Source: Alcanivorax sp. DSM 26293
GTDB lineage: Bacteria > Pseudomonadota > Gammaproteobacteria > Pseudomonadales > Alcanivoracaceae
Assembly: GCF_900107995.1 (NCBI RefSeq)
Contig: NZ_FNUM01000007.1
Span: 64,501 to 128,500 of the forward strand
Direction: 5' to 3'
DNA: 64,000 nucleotides
Positions 27,309 to 36,322 of the stretch are shown piece after piece; within the stretch, counting starts at the first letter, position 1; each line of letters begins with the position of its first letter. The position numbers and the translations under genes were made by a program. The notes under the pieces were generated by a model. It did no database searches. It worked only from the letters and a program-made list of their open reading frames with translations, and had not been told where the DNA came from.

Positions 27309-29891
27309 TCAGGCGTCCCGATTGACCAGCCGCAGTTGCCGGTGGCGCGACAGGGACAACCCTTCAAGCTGCTCGAACAACAGAGACAGGGGCTGGGGCC
27401 GGCCTATGGCGTAGCCCTGTACGAAATCCACCCCCGCCTCCTGCAGCACCGGAATCATGGCGATGTCCTCCACGTACTCCGCCACGGTTTTCACCCCGAG
27501 CCGATGAGCCACTTCGCTGATGGATTCAACGATGGTGCGGTCAACGCTGGAATACAGCAGGTTGCGGACGAAACTGCCGTCGATCTTGATGAAATCCACC
27601 TGGAAGTGCTTGAGGTAATTGAAGGAACTGAAACCACTGCCAAAGTCATCCAGGGCCACCTTGCTGCCCTTCTCACGAATCCGCGCCAGTAATTCGCTGG
27701 CACTGGAAAGCTGGTTGACCACGGTGGTTTCGGTGATCTCGAAGGTCAGCCGCTCCGGCGCCACCGTGCTGCGATCGAGCAGATCCTCCAAGAACGGTAT
27801 AAAGGTGGGGTCATCCAGGGAAGTGGCTGACAGATTCACCGCCAGATGCAAATTGGGCAGCGCAGCCAGCTCGTCACTGAGCGTCACCAGCAGCTGGGTG
27901 AGCACCCAACGGTCGATGTGCGTCATCATCTGGTAACGCTCTGCCGCCGGGATAAAGGCCCCCGGGTTGAGAATGTCGCCGTTGCGATCGCGCAGGCGCA
28001 GGAGAATCTCATAATGAGAGGCAGCGGTTTCGCCCCCGATGGGACGGATTTCCTGGGCATAGAGCAGAAAACGGTCTGACTCCAGGGACTCGCGCAGCCC
28101 GGCGGCCATCTGCAGCTCCAGGTGCCGGCGAGAGGCCTCACTGTCATCCGGGGTGTACACGGAGACCTGGTTACGGCCCCGGTGTTTGGCCGCATAGCAG
28201 GCCACATCCGCCCGGCTCATGGCCTCTTCCACGCTGATCAGGTTGCCGTCCAGTTGCACCAGCCCCACGCTGGCACCGATATCGTAGAGAGAATCCTTCC
28301 AGGCAAAGCGGATCTCACCCAGGGCGGCAATCAGGCGTTCGGCAATCTGGACCGCCCGGTCTGCCGGGCAGTTGTGCAGCAGCAGGCCAAACTCGTCGCC
28401 CCCCAGCCGGGCCACCACATCCTCATCCCGTATCTGTCGGCCAATCACCCGGGCGCACTCTCGCAACAGGGCATCGCCGGCCACATGGCCGGCGGTGTCG
28501 TTGACGACCTTGAAGCGGTCCAGATCGATAAAGCACAGGACGCTCTGTTCCACCCCCCCTTCATCCAGAGTCTGTTGCAGGGTGTTTTCGAATTCCCGCC
28601 GGTTAGTCAGGCCGGTAAGGGCGTCATGGGTGGCGTGGTAACGGAGCTTTTTCTGCATGGCCCGGCGGGCGCTCACATCACGGAACACCATCACCGCGCC
28701 TTTCACTTCGCCGTCGCCGGTCTTCACCGGGGCTGCGGAATCCTGGATTTCATAGCGGCTGCCATCGCGGCTCAGCAGAAAGCAATCCTCGCGCAGAAAG
28801 CACATGTCACCGCCGCGCAGGGCCACGGCGATGGGGTTGGTCCGCGTCGGTCGCCCCTCTTCATCGGTGAGCTGCAACACGGTATCCACGGGGGCCCCTT
28901 CTGCCTCCCTTTCCCGCCAGCCGGTAAGCGATTCCGCCACCGGGTTCATGAAGGTAATCCGCCCATCATGATCCGTGGCAATGACCCCATCGGCGATGGA
29001 ATTCAGGGTCACCCGCAGGCTTTCCTTTTCATGGGCCAGGGAATGTTGCATGGCCCGTTCGGCGGTCACATCCCAGTTGGTGCCCACCATCAGCGGGATT
29101 TTGTCCGGGCCGATCAGGGTGGTTTCCGCCCGGGCGCGGATATAACGTTCTTCCCCGGCAGGGGTGAGGATGCGAAATTCGCCGTCCAGCTCGCCCGGGG
29201 CCTGCATCACCTGTTGCAGACGGGGGCGCAGCAGGGCCAGATCATCCGGATGAATGCGGTCGTACCAGATTTTCAGGGTGCCATCCCCCTCCTGCCCGGG
29301 TTTGACGCCATACATCTCGTAGATGCGCTCATCCCAGTCCAGTCGGCCGGTGACGGTGTTGTACTGCCAGATGCCCACACCGCCGGCGGAAAGAGCCAGT
29401 TGCAGCTGACGACGGCTTTCTGCCAGGGCATGCTCCGCCTCTTTGGCGGCCTGGATATCCTCGCATTGAACGATCAGATAGCGAACACGCCCGTCCTCTG
29501 ATACTCCGGCAATAGACAGGCGAACCCAGACCAGCTCACCGGTCCGGGTGATATATCGCTTTTCCAGCCGCAGGCTGTCGACCCGACCGGACAGCAACGA
29601 CCCCAGTTGCTGCAGATCATTCTGCAGGTCATCCGGATAGATCAACTGCTGGAAAGAACTCTGCAGCAGTTCCTCCTCCCGATATCCACTCAGCTGGCAA
29701 AGCGCCCGGTTTACCGCCAACCAGCGGCCATCCGGCCCCATCAACGCCATGGGGATGGCCGAATGCTCCATGGTCAGACGGTAGCGTTTTTCCCGTGCCG
29801 CCAGCACAGTTCGGGCGGCCCGCTCGCGGCGGAATAAAATGGCCACCAGGGCCAGCACCCCCATGGCTGCCCCAATCAGCAAAGCCTGCAT
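27309..29891 (-). CDS. Membrane-linked PAS-GGDEF-EAL protein (c-di-GMP turnover)
   Basis: 860 aa. One N-terminal membrane helix (ALLIGAAMGVLALVAILF), three PAS/PAC modules (about 35-150, 165-280, 290-410), GGDEF domain with intact RLGGDEFGLLL (about 425-580), and EAL domain with EILLRL at the motif position and DDFGSGFSSFNYLKHF (about 605-850). The EAL signature reads EIL, which is tolerated in some active enzymes, so it may be a synthase, a phosphodiesterase or both. The multiple PAS domains suggest redox, light or oxygen sensing. Monocistronic, divergent from mtgA. Confidence 0.95.
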   Translation of the reverse strand: MQALLIGAAMGVLALVAILFRRERAARTVLAAREKRYRLTMEHSAIPMALMGPDGRWLAVNRALCQLSGYREEELLQSSFQQLIYPDDLQNDLQQLGSLLSGRVDSLRLEKRYITRTGELVWVRLSIAGVSEDGRVRYLIVQCEDIQAAKEAEHALAESRRQLQLALSAGGVGIWQYNTVTGRLDWDERIYEMYGVKPGQEGDGTLKIWYDRIHPDDLALLRPRLQQVMQAPGELDGEFRILTPAGEERYIRARAETTLIGPDKIPLMVGTNWDVTAERAMQHSLAHEKESLRVTLNSIADGVIATDHDGRITFMNPVAESLTGWREREAEGAPVDTVLQLTDEEGRPTRTNPIAVALRGGDMCFLREDCFLLSRDGSRYEIQDSAAPVKTGDGEVKGAVMVFRDVSARRAMQKKLRYHATHDALTGLTNRREFENTLQQTLDEGGVEQSVLCFIDLDRFKVVNDTAGHVAGDALLRECARVIGRQIRDEDVVARLGGDEFGLLLHNCPADRAVQIAERLIAALGEIRFAWKDSLYDIGASVGLVQLDGNLISVEEAMSRADVACYAAKHRGRNQVSVYTPDDSEASRRHLELQMAAGLRESLESDRFLLYAQEIRPIGGETAASHYEILLRLRDRNGDILNPGAFIPAAERYQMMTHIDRWVLTQLLVTLSDELAALPNLHLAVNLSATSLDDPTFIPFLEDLLDRSTVAPERLTFEITETTVVNQLSSASELLARIREKGSKVALDDFGSGFSSFNYLKHFQVDFIKIDGSFVRNLLYSSVDRTIVESISEVAHRLGVKTVAEYVEDIAMIPVLQEAGVDFVQGYAIGRPQPLSLLFEQLEGLSLSRHRQLRLVNRDA

Positions 29892-30090
29892 GGTTCACGT
29901 CCGTTGTCGGTTATTGTTATCCCCTGCTCACTTTTTGAACTGGCCACTACGGACTTGCCAGCATCACCTGACAAAGCCGGAACTTTCACCGACAATTGGG
30001 TGACTATCAGTGAGCCTCTGACCCGAACATTTGTCCGGCTTGCTACTTGCTGGCCCGCTAAGGAGTATCGCCGACCCGGCTTTGCAGACC

Positions 30091-30825
30091 ATGACGCTCC
30101 GCTACCGCGCCCTACAATGCCTGGCCCTGCTGTTCGTGGCCTTTGCCCTGTCCCAGCTCTGGTATCTGGGACAGGTCCTGCGCCTGCAGCACCACAACCC
30201 GCAAGGCAGTGCCTATATGGAGCGGGCCAAGGCCCAGGGACAGGTACAGCAATACTGGCGGGACTACGACCAGATCAGCGATTACCTGAAGCGCTCGGTA
30301 CTGATTTCCGAGGATGCCCAGTTCACCAGCCACAGCGGCTTTGACTGGCAGGGCATCCGTTACGCCCTGCAACGCAATCTGGAAGCCGGCAAGCCGGTGG
30401 CTGGCGGCTCCACCATCACCCAGCAGCTTGCCAAGAATCTGTATCTCTCCGGCAAGCGCAGCTATGTGCGCAAGGTTCAGGAAGCCCTGATCGCCATGAT
30501 GCTGGAAATGGGCCTGAGCAAACGCCGCATTCTGGAGCTCTATCTGAATGTGGCCCAGTGGGGCCACCAGATATACGGAGCGGAAGCCGCTGCCCGACAT
30601 TATTTTCAGGTCAGCGCCGCCGACCTGAGCATGGTCCAGGCAGCACAACTGGCAGCCATGCTGCCGCGCCCCAACTACTACGATTTCAAGGGCCCCACCG
30701 ATTACGTCCAACAACGGGCCCAATGGATTCAGGAGCAAATGGCGATAGTGCGCATTCCCGACCCGGGCAACCTGCCACTGCCCCCCGCCTCTGACCCGGA
30801 ACACCGCCAAGGAACCTCGCAATGA
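30091..30825 (+). CDS. mtgA: Monofunctional biosynthetic peptidoglycan transglycosylase
   Basis: 244 aa, typical. Polymerises lipid II glycan strands at the inner membrane. One N-terminal membrane anchor (ALQCLALLFVAFALSQLWYL), then GT51 motifs SEDAQFTSHSGFDWQGI (catalytic Glu), GGSTITQQLAKNLYLSGKRS, RKVQEALIAMMLE and ELYLNVAQWG. The ATG at 30091 places the anchor at the start; the reading from 30031 adds unlikely residues. It overlaps the next gene as ATGA. Confidence 0.96.
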   Translation: MTLRYRALQCLALLFVAFALSQLWYLGQVLRLQHHNPQGSAYMERAKAQGQVQQYWRDYDQISDYLKRSVLISEDAQFTSHSGFDWQGIRYALQRNLEAGKPVAGGSTITQQLAKNLYLSGKRSYVRKVQEALIAMMLEMGLSKRRILELYLNVAQWGHQIYGAEAAARHYFQVSAADLSMVQAAQLAAMLPRPNYYDFKGPTDYVQQRAQWIQEQMAIVRIPDPGNLPLPPASDPEHRQGTSQ

Positions 30826-32150
30826 AGCAGTTTGCAGTACTTTGTCTGACCAGCCTGACCCTGCTGGCTTGCAGCGACAACGACAGCACTCCGGTCTCAC
30901 CGCCGGCCACCCAGGAAACCGGCAATCCGCTGGTGGGGGCCTGGCAAAACGGTGAACAGATACTGGTGCTGGAAGAAAACGGTGACTTTTATCTTCCCGC
31001 CGACGAGCAACGCCAGGGCCTGACCTGGGAAAACAACGATGGCACCTTCACCTTCCGCTATCTGGATAACAGTCGACTGGCCGTAGAAACCCAGAGTGCC
31101 AGCGGCGAACAGCAACAGAATACTCTTAGCCTGACCTCATCCACTCCTTCCAGCGAAGAGCAGGACCCCGACGCCCTCCCCCTGTTCAGCGGTGACTACC
31201 AACGGGCCAACAACGCTGTGGGCCACCTGAGTGGCAAGGTGGAACTGCCTGTGGAGAGCGAGCTCCCCGACAAGGCCGTGCTGACCGTATCCCTGCTCTC
31301 CAGCGACAACAACACCGTGATCCGTCGGCTGATGCCCCTCACCAGCGACGCAGACAGCGTGCCTTTTCGCCTCTATTACCCGGCCACCGCAGTGACCGCG
31401 GGCAACACCTATCAGGTGAGCAGTCAGATCCTCTCCGATGGCGGCCTGTTCTTCCAGTCGGAGCCCACCCCCCTGACCGTTAACCAGAACCAGTTTGCGG
31501 ATATCACCCTGCCGCTCAGTGCGGTGATGACCGCCAGCGAAACCCTGCGCGGCGCTCTGGTATACCAGTACGGCACCACCAGCCTGATGCTCTGCAATAC
31601 CGATCGCCGCCTGCAGCTGGCTGGCCCCCAACGCGAGGACCTGATCGACGCCTACCGGGGTGCCCGCAACTACCCCCTGCAACCCCGCGTGGTCACTGTC
31701 AGCGGCCTGCTGCGCAAGATCCCCGACGAGCAGGAAGGCAGCACCCAGAATGGCATCATTGTGGAAAGCTTTTCCCTGGAAAACAGCAATGACAACTGCC
31801 GCCTGCCCGGCGCAGATCTGATCAACACCCGCTGGCAGCTCAGCGCTCTGGGCAACGAGATCCTGGACCTGGCCTCGCAGCAAGCGCCCTATCTGACCCT
31901 GGACAGCGAAGGCAAGGTCCGCGGCCATGCCGGCTGCAATGGTCTCAACGGGAGCTACCAGCACGACGACGACAGCCTGTCCTTCGGCGCCATTGCCACC
32001 ACCCGCAAGGCGTGTCCTGACATGGAGGGAGAGCAGGCCTTCCTGCAGGCCCTGAAAGCCTCCCGCCAGTTCCGTATCGACGGCGAGTTGCTCACCCTGT
32101 TCGATGCCAACAACCAGCCCCTGGCCGGGTTCCAGGCCATCGCACTGTAA
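30822..32150 (+). CDS. Multi-domain lipoprotein: YbaY-like plus META (HslJ-like) domains
   Basis: 442 aa. Lipobox LTLLAC (Cys near 17). After a short N-terminal beta segment comes a YbaY/type III-chaperone-like domain (about 130-230: SGKVELPVESELPDKAVLTVSL, IRRLMPLTSDADSVPFRLYY), a middle part with MLCNTDRRLQLAGP, and a C-terminal META domain (about 335-440: NTRWQLSALGN, GHAGCNGLNGSY, TTRKACPDMEGEQAFLQAL). META and YbaY domains occur in stress-related envelope lipoproteins. Start overlaps mtgA (ATGA), linking it to envelope work. Exact role unknown. Confidence 0.85.
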   Translation: MKQFAVLCLTSLTLLACSDNDSTPVSPPATQETGNPLVGAWQNGEQILVLEENGDFYLPADEQRQGLTWENNDGTFTFRYLDNSRLAVETQSASGEQQQNTLSLTSSTPSSEEQDPDALPLFSGDYQRANNAVGHLSGKVELPVESELPDKAVLTVSLLSSDNNTVIRRLMPLTSDADSVPFRLYYPATAVTAGNTYQVSSQILSDGGLFFQSEPTPLTVNQNQFADITLPLSAVMTASETLRGALVYQYGTTSLMLCNTDRRLQLAGPQREDLIDAYRGARNYPLQPRVVTVSGLLRKIPDEQEGSTQNGIIVESFSLENSNDNCRLPGADLINTRWQLSALGNEILDLASQQAPYLTLDSEGKVRGHAGCNGLNGSYQHDDDSLSFGAIATTRKACPDMEGEQAFLQALKASRQFRIDGELLTLFDANNQPLAGFQAIAL

Positions 32151-32180
32151 CCGCCCGCTGGCGTGTTGGAGGGAACGATC

Positions 32181-32870
32181 ATGCGTGTCCATTACCTGTC
32201 CCATGTGCCTTTCGAGCAACTGGGCGCCATGGAAACCTGGTTCCGGGAGCGTGACGTCAGTATCAGCCGGTCACTGCTGTTTCAGGGCGACCCACTCCCT
32301 GACATCAGCGAGTTTGACGCATTGGTCGTCATGGGCGGCCCCATGGGAGCGGATGATGATTGCGACCATACCTGGATGGCGCCGGAAAAGGCCCTGATCC
32401 GCCACAGCATCGCCGCGGGCAAGAAAGTGCTGGGAATCTGTCTGGGCGCGCAACTGATAGCGCGCGTGCTGGGCGCCCCGGTAACCGCCAACCCGGACAA
32501 GGAAATCGGCTGGTTTCCGGTCTACCCCACCAGCGCTGGCCAGTCTGACAGCATCGGCAAACTGTTTGCCGGTGCCCCGCCGGTGCTGCACTGGCACGGC
32601 GACACCTTTGCCATTCCTGACGGCGCCGTACACCTGCTGGAGAGCAAAGGCTGCGCCAATCAGGCATTTCGTTACGGGGATAACGTGCTGGGCTTGCAGT
32701 TTCACCTGGAGCTGCAGACCGACAATGCCGCCGCCCTGTGCGATGCCTGCCCGGAGGATCTGGCCGACGGCCCCTGGGTGGAACCCCGCGCCAGCATGCT
32801 GGCGGACGGACAACGGTTTGAGGATGCCCGACAGTTGCTGGGGCGGGTGTTAAGCGCTTTTCTACGCTAG
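32181..32870 (+). CDS. Class I glutamine amidotransferase-like protein
   Basis: 229 aa. GATase1 fold: VVMGGPMGADDD, the nucleophile elbow GICLGAQLIARVLGA with catalytic Cys (near 87), and the His/Glu pair in GLQFHLELQ. No synthase domain is attached. Stand-alone members of this kind (YfeJ-like) are annotated as GMP-synthase-like but rarely have a proven substrate. GGAGGG precedes ATG 32181. A large hairpin follows before the convergent leuA. Confidence 0.9.
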   Translation: MRVHYLSHVPFEQLGAMETWFRERDVSISRSLLFQGDPLPDISEFDALVVMGGPMGADDDCDHTWMAPEKALIRHSIAAGKKVLGICLGAQLIARVLGAPVTANPDKEIGWFPVYPTSAGQSDSIGKLFAGAPPVLHWHGDTFAIPDGAVHLLESKGCANQAFRYGDNVLGLQFHLELQTDNAAALCDACPEDLADGPWVEPRASMLADGQRFEDARQLLGRVLSAFLR

Positions 32871-32900
32871 GCCGATCAAACTCCGTTCTCCCACGAAAAC

Positions 32901-32998
32901 AAGAAGCCGCGCCCTGCCAGGGGCGCGGCTTCTTCTTCTCGGCTCAATCAACGCGAGCCCGCGCCGCTGTTAACTATTCACTATTAACTGTTCACTGC
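32901..32998. repeat. Hairpin plus heptad arm overlapping the leuA 3' end
   Basis: 14-bp perfect stem AAGAAGCCGCGCCC / complement, loop TGCCAG (32901-32934), then GCGAGCCCGCGCCGC and inverted heptads TGTTAAC, TATTCAC, TATTAAC, TGTTCAC (32968-32995). The leuA stop (32970-32972) lies within the first unit, so the repeat encodes the last residues of LeuA. The hairpin probably terminates transcripts from both sides. Confidence 0.8.
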
Positions 32999-34649
32999 CT
33001 TCCTGTACCCGGCCCACCGCCGACAGGATCGCCTGCAAGGCAGCCGCAGTGGTATCCGCCGCGGTGGCCACGGCACTCTGCACCGTGTCCCCCACCTGCA
33101 CCCGCACACAGGCCATGGCGTTGGCTTCGGTATTGTCACCCAATGAATACTCATCGAAGGACACTACCTTCACCTCGCCACCGATACGCCGGTTGAGCGC
33201 ATCCACCAATGCCGACATGGCCCCATCTCCGCGGCCGGACAACAGGGTCACCGGCTGGCTGGCATCGCCAATGCTGATCTGGGCCTGCACCTGGTCGTTG
33301 CTGCGGTTCAGGTCATAGGAGCGCAACATCCACCCCATGGGCACGTTCAGGTAATCACTGTTGAAGCGACGATGTACCCGCTCGCTGGTGATCTCGCCAC
33401 CATCTTCCTCCGCATCTTTCTGCACCACCCCGGCCAGTTCCTGCTGCAACCAGCGCGGCAGGTCGATACCGAAATCCCGCTCCAGCACGTGGGCGACACC
33501 GCCCTTGCCGGACTGGGAATTGATCCGCACCACTTCCTCGTAGCGACGGCCCACATCCGCCGGGTCGATGGGCAGATAGGCCACCTGCCAGATATCCCCC
33601 TCTTGATAGCGGGCCAGGCACTTGCGGATAGCATCCTGATGACTGCCGGAGAAAGCGCTGAAGACCAGATCGCCCGCATAGGGATGGCGCGGGTGGGTCT
33701 GGATATCGGTGATCTCCTCCACCAGGGCAACAATCTCCTTCATCCGCGAAAAGTCGATTTGCGGATCGATGCCCTGGCTGTACAGGTTCATCCCGGCGGT
33801 GACCAGATCCATGTTACCGGTCCGTTCGCCGTTGCCCAGCAAGGTGCCTTCCACCCGATCCGCACCGGCCATGACAGCCATTTCCGCCGCCGCCACACCA
33901 CAGCCCCGGTCATCGTGGGTATGCACGCTGATGATCACGTGCTCGCGATGCTGAATGTTTTCATGCACCAGTTCCACCTGGTCGGCAAACACATTGGGCG
34001 TGCTCACCTCCACCGTGGCCGGCAAGTTGATGATCACCCGCTGACCCTGGTCCGGGCGCCATACCGCATTCACCGCATCGATCACTTCGATGGCGAATTC
34101 GGTTTCCGTGGCACTGAAGGTTTCCGGGGAATACTGGAAGCTCCAGTGGGTTTCCGGCTGCTTCTCGGCACAGGCTTTCACCCAGCCGGCAGCACGCTCG
34201 GCAATGGTCTTGCAGCCGGCCTTGTCCACGCTGAACACCTGCTCGCGGAAGGTGGGCGAGGTGGCGTTGTAGATATGCACGATGGCATTTTTTGCGCCCT
34301 TGAGTGACTCAAAGGTACGGGCAATCAATTCTTCCCGGGCCTGGGTGAGCACCTGAATGTGCACGTCATCCGGCACCAGGTCTTCCTCAATCAGGGCCCG
34401 GCAGAAATCAAAATCAATCTGGCTGGCCGAGGGGAAGCCCACCTCGATTTCCTTGAAACCCAGCTCCACCAGCATCTGGAAGAAGCGGCGCTTCTGCGCC
34501 ACGGACATGGGCTTGATCAGCGCCTGGTTGCCATCACGCAGATCCACCGCCGCCCACAGCGGCGCTTTCTCGATACGCTGGCTGGGCCAGCGACGGTCGG
34601 GTTTGTAGATGACCGGAAAGGGCTGGTATTTGCGATGATCAAAGCTCAT
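32970..34649 (-). CDS. leuA: 2-isopropylmalate synthase
   Basis: 559 aa, long form as in Pseudomonas. Condenses acetyl-CoA and 2-ketoisovalerate, first step of leucine synthesis. AVDLRDGNQALIKPM is the metal/substrate loop, HTHDDRGCGVAAAEMAVMAGADRVEGTLLGNGERTGN is the second signature, and the C-terminal leucine-feedback domain follows GGEVKVVSFDEYSLG. The last residues, SEQLIVNS, come from the heptad repeat, so the natural C-terminus was replaced or extended. A terminator-like hairpin lies just before the start. A Lrp-type gene is divergent. Confidence 0.98.
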   Translation of the reverse strand: MSFDHRKYQPFPVIYKPDRRWPSQRIEKAPLWAAVDLRDGNQALIKPMSVAQKRRFFQMLVELGFKEIEVGFPSASQIDFDFCRALIEEDLVPDDVHIQVLTQAREELIARTFESLKGAKNAIVHIYNATSPTFREQVFSVDKAGCKTIAERAAGWVKACAEKQPETHWSFQYSPETFSATETEFAIEVIDAVNAVWRPDQGQRVIINLPATVEVSTPNVFADQVELVHENIQHREHVIISVHTHDDRGCGVAAAEMAVMAGADRVEGTLLGNGERTGNMDLVTAGMNLYSQGIDPQIDFSRMKEIVALVEEITDIQTHPRHPYAGDLVFSAFSGSHQDAIRKCLARYQEGDIWQVAYLPIDPADVGRRYEEVVRINSQSGKGGVAHVLERDFGIDLPRWLQQELAGVVQKDAEEDGGEITSERVHRRFNSDYLNVPMGWMLRSYDLNRSNDQVQAQISIGDASQPVTLLSGRGDGAMSALVDALNRRIGGEVKVVSFDEYSLGDNTEANAMACVRVQVGDTVQSAVATAADTTAAALQAILSAVGRVQEGSEQLIVNS

Positions 34650-34665
34650 GTCGAATCCTCAAACG

Positions 34666-34687
34666 AAAAAGGGGCATGGCCTGCCCC
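34666..34687 (-). terminator. Terminator-like hairpin in the leuA leader
   Basis: Minus strand GGGGCA-GGCCA-TGCCCC followed by TTTTTCG, ending 16 nt before the leuA ATG. Its place inside the 5' leader suggests transcription attenuation. I find no Leu-rich leader peptide in the 170 nt upstream, so the sensing mechanism is unclear. Confidence 0.65.
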
Positions 34688-34866
34688 CCGGGTGAACTCC
34701 TAATCCAATCCGAAGGGTGTCGGCAGGATTGAACTAACAACTCGTTGTCTGTGATCTCGGGTATCGATCAGCGCGCCGGTAGGCACGGATGGCAGCGAAG
34801 AGTGGCGGCCCGCTTTTGACGGTTCGCATCATCGCCCCACGAGAGATACTTTACGGCAGCAAACCG

Positions 34867-34919
34867 GCAATGTGCTTGCTTTTTTCATCCATAATCGGCT
34901 TTATTGGCAATAATATTGC
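34867..34919. promoter_or_regulatory. Paired GCAA-N5-TTGC sites upstream of the Lrp-type gene
   Basis: GCAATGTGCTTGC at 34867-34879 and GCAATAATATTGC at 34907-34919, the same 13-bp arrangement 40 bp apart, about four helical turns. Lrp/AsnC octamers wrap DNA with sites on one face. A third weaker match (GCAAAAAATGC) follows. Likely autoregulatory and perhaps also for leuA. Confidence 0.5.
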
Positions 34920-34950
34920 GCAAAAAATGCAAAACAGGACGGATATAATC

Positions 34951-35445
34951 ATGAGCAAGCAGGCATTGGCAAAACTGGACCGCACCGACCTGCGCATCCT
35001 GGAAGCGCTGCAGCACAACGGCGGGCTGACCAACCAGCAGCTGGCGGAAACCGTGGGGCTGTCCCCTTCCCCCTGTTCCCGGCGGGTACAGAAGCTGGAA
35101 GCTGCTGGCATTATTCTCAAGAGGGAGACCGTGCTGGACGCACGCAAACTGGGCCTGGACCTGACCGTGATCATCCAGATCAGCATGGACCGCCATACAC
35201 CGGAACGCTTTGCCAATTTTGAGGAAAAGGTCGCCAGTTACCCGGAAGTGCAGCAGTGCTACCTGGTCACCGGCCAGGAGGCCGACTATCTACTGAAAGT
35301 GGTGGTGCCGGATATCGATGGCTACCAGCATTTCCTGCTCAACAAGATCACTCGCATCGAAGGGGTCAGTGGTGTGCATTCCAGCTTTGTCATGCGGCGG
35401 GTGGTGGATACGGCGGCGTTGCCGTTGAATTATGTTGAGACATAA
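34951..35445 (+). CDS. Lrp/AsnC family transcriptional regulator
   Basis: 164 aa from ATG 34951 (MSKQALAKLDRTD). N-terminal HTH LDRTDLRILEALQHNGGLTNQQLAETVGLSPSPCSRRVQKLEAAGII; C-terminal RAM domain with VQQCYLVTGQEADYLLKVVV and FVMRRVVDTAALPL. Typical of Lrp-type regulators of amino-acid metabolism that bind an amino acid ligand. Divergent from leuA, so leucine or a branched-chain acid is a reasonable ligand (inference). The longer reading from 34789 crosses the paired operators. Confidence 0.95.
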   Translation: MSKQALAKLDRTDLRILEALQHNGGLTNQQLAETVGLSPSPCSRRVQKLEAAGIILKRETVLDARKLGLDLTVIIQISMDRHTPERFANFEEKVASYPEVQQCYLVTGQEADYLLKVVVPDIDGYQHFLLNKITRIEGVSGVHSSFVMRRVVDTAALPLNYVET

Positions 35446-35472
35446 CTCTCGCACTCGCAAACCATGGTTCCC

Positions 35473-35632
35473 TTGTAGGAGCACCTCTCTCTGTGCTCTG
35501 CGAGTATCAGGTGCGAAAAAGACGTAATGCAAAGAATCAGCATGAAACAGCAGTACTTCCAGAATGCATTGCCATCGACATACCGCCTCCTTCGCCCAGG
35601 CTCGGATTCGCACCTCAAGAGGTGCTCCTACC
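35473..35632. repeat. Paired REP-like palindromes, GTAGGAGCACCTC type
   Basis: TTGTAGGAGCACCTC (from 35473) runs to CAGGTGCGAA near 35517; the inverse TTCGCACCTCAAGAGGTGC and TCCTACC lies at 35607-35632. The two units point toward each other with 90 bp between. This looks like a REP pair of the Pseudomonas kind in the gap after the Lrp-type gene. The rest of the 290-bp gap holds no gene. Confidence 0.65.
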
Positions 35633-35737
35633 GTTGCTTCGTGGCTAGGGCCTTGTCATGCGTCAAGCGACGCGCCTACAGATAGCCCGGCCCAAACTGA
35701 TATGCTGGCATCATCGACCGCGTTGAATTGCGAGACC

Positions 35738-36199
35738 ATGAAAAACCTGCTGATCGTCGCCCACGCCCCCTCACCGAACACGCTGAAGCTCCGTGACGCT
35801 GCCGCCCGGGGCGCTGGTCATGAGGATATCGAGAACGTGTCCGTGACCGTAAAGGCACCGCTGGAAGCAGGGCCCGAGGATGTGATGGCCTGTGATGCCA
35901 TCCTGCTCGGCACCACCGAAAACCTGGGCTACATGAGTGGCGCCCTGAAGGATTTTTTTGACCGAAGCTACTACCCGATTCTGGAAGAAAAGCAGGGCCT
36001 GCCCTGCGCCCTCTATATCCGCGCGGGCCAGGACGGCACCGGCACTCGCCGGGCGGTGGAAAGCATCGTTACCGGCCTGCGCTGGAACTGGGTGCAGGAC
36101 CCGATGGTGCTGCGCGGGGACTGGCAGGATGATTTCGAGCAACAGGCGGAAGAGTTGGGGATGTATCTGGCGGCGGGGTTGGATGCGGGGATTTTTTAG
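35738..36199 (+). CDS. Flavodoxin-family protein
   Basis: 153 aa from ATG 35738 (MKNLLIVAHAPSPNTLKLRD). Flavodoxin-like fold: first strand plus phosphate loop (HAPSPNT), then CDAILLGTTENLGYMSGALKDFFDRSYYP, the FMN-side loop of this subgroup, and CALYIRAGQDGTG. Resembles small NAD(P)H-dependent FMN proteins of unknown partner. It is followed by an inverted repeat and the convergent enoyl-CoA hydratase gene. Confidence 0.85.
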   Translation: MKNLLIVAHAPSPNTLKLRDAAARGAGHEDIENVSVTVKAPLEAGPEDVMACDAILLGTTENLGYMSGALKDFFDRSYYPILEEKQGLPCALYIRAGQDGTGTRRAVESIVTGLRWNWVQDPMVLRGDWQDDFEQQAEELGMYLAAGLDAGIF

Positions 36200-36241
36200 C
36201 TGCTCGCTCTGGAGCGAGGACGAGCAACCAGACGCGAGGCC

Positions 36242-36306
36242 CGAGTTTCGAGTTGCGAAAACACCAAACAGGAAACCCTTATTTGCCTTTCGCGTCTCGA
36301 AACTCG
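36242..36306. repeat. 19-bp inverted repeat between flavodoxin and enoyl-CoA hydratase genes
   Basis: CGAGTTTCGAGTTGCGAAA (36242-36260) and its inverse with 2 mismatches (36288-36306). The arms are built of 7-bp steps (CGAGTTT, CGAGTTG, CGAAAAC), like the other heptad elements but with a different unit. It lies 17 bp from the hydratase stop. Confidence 0.65.
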
Positions 36307-36322
36307 CTTCCCGCTACTGCTG

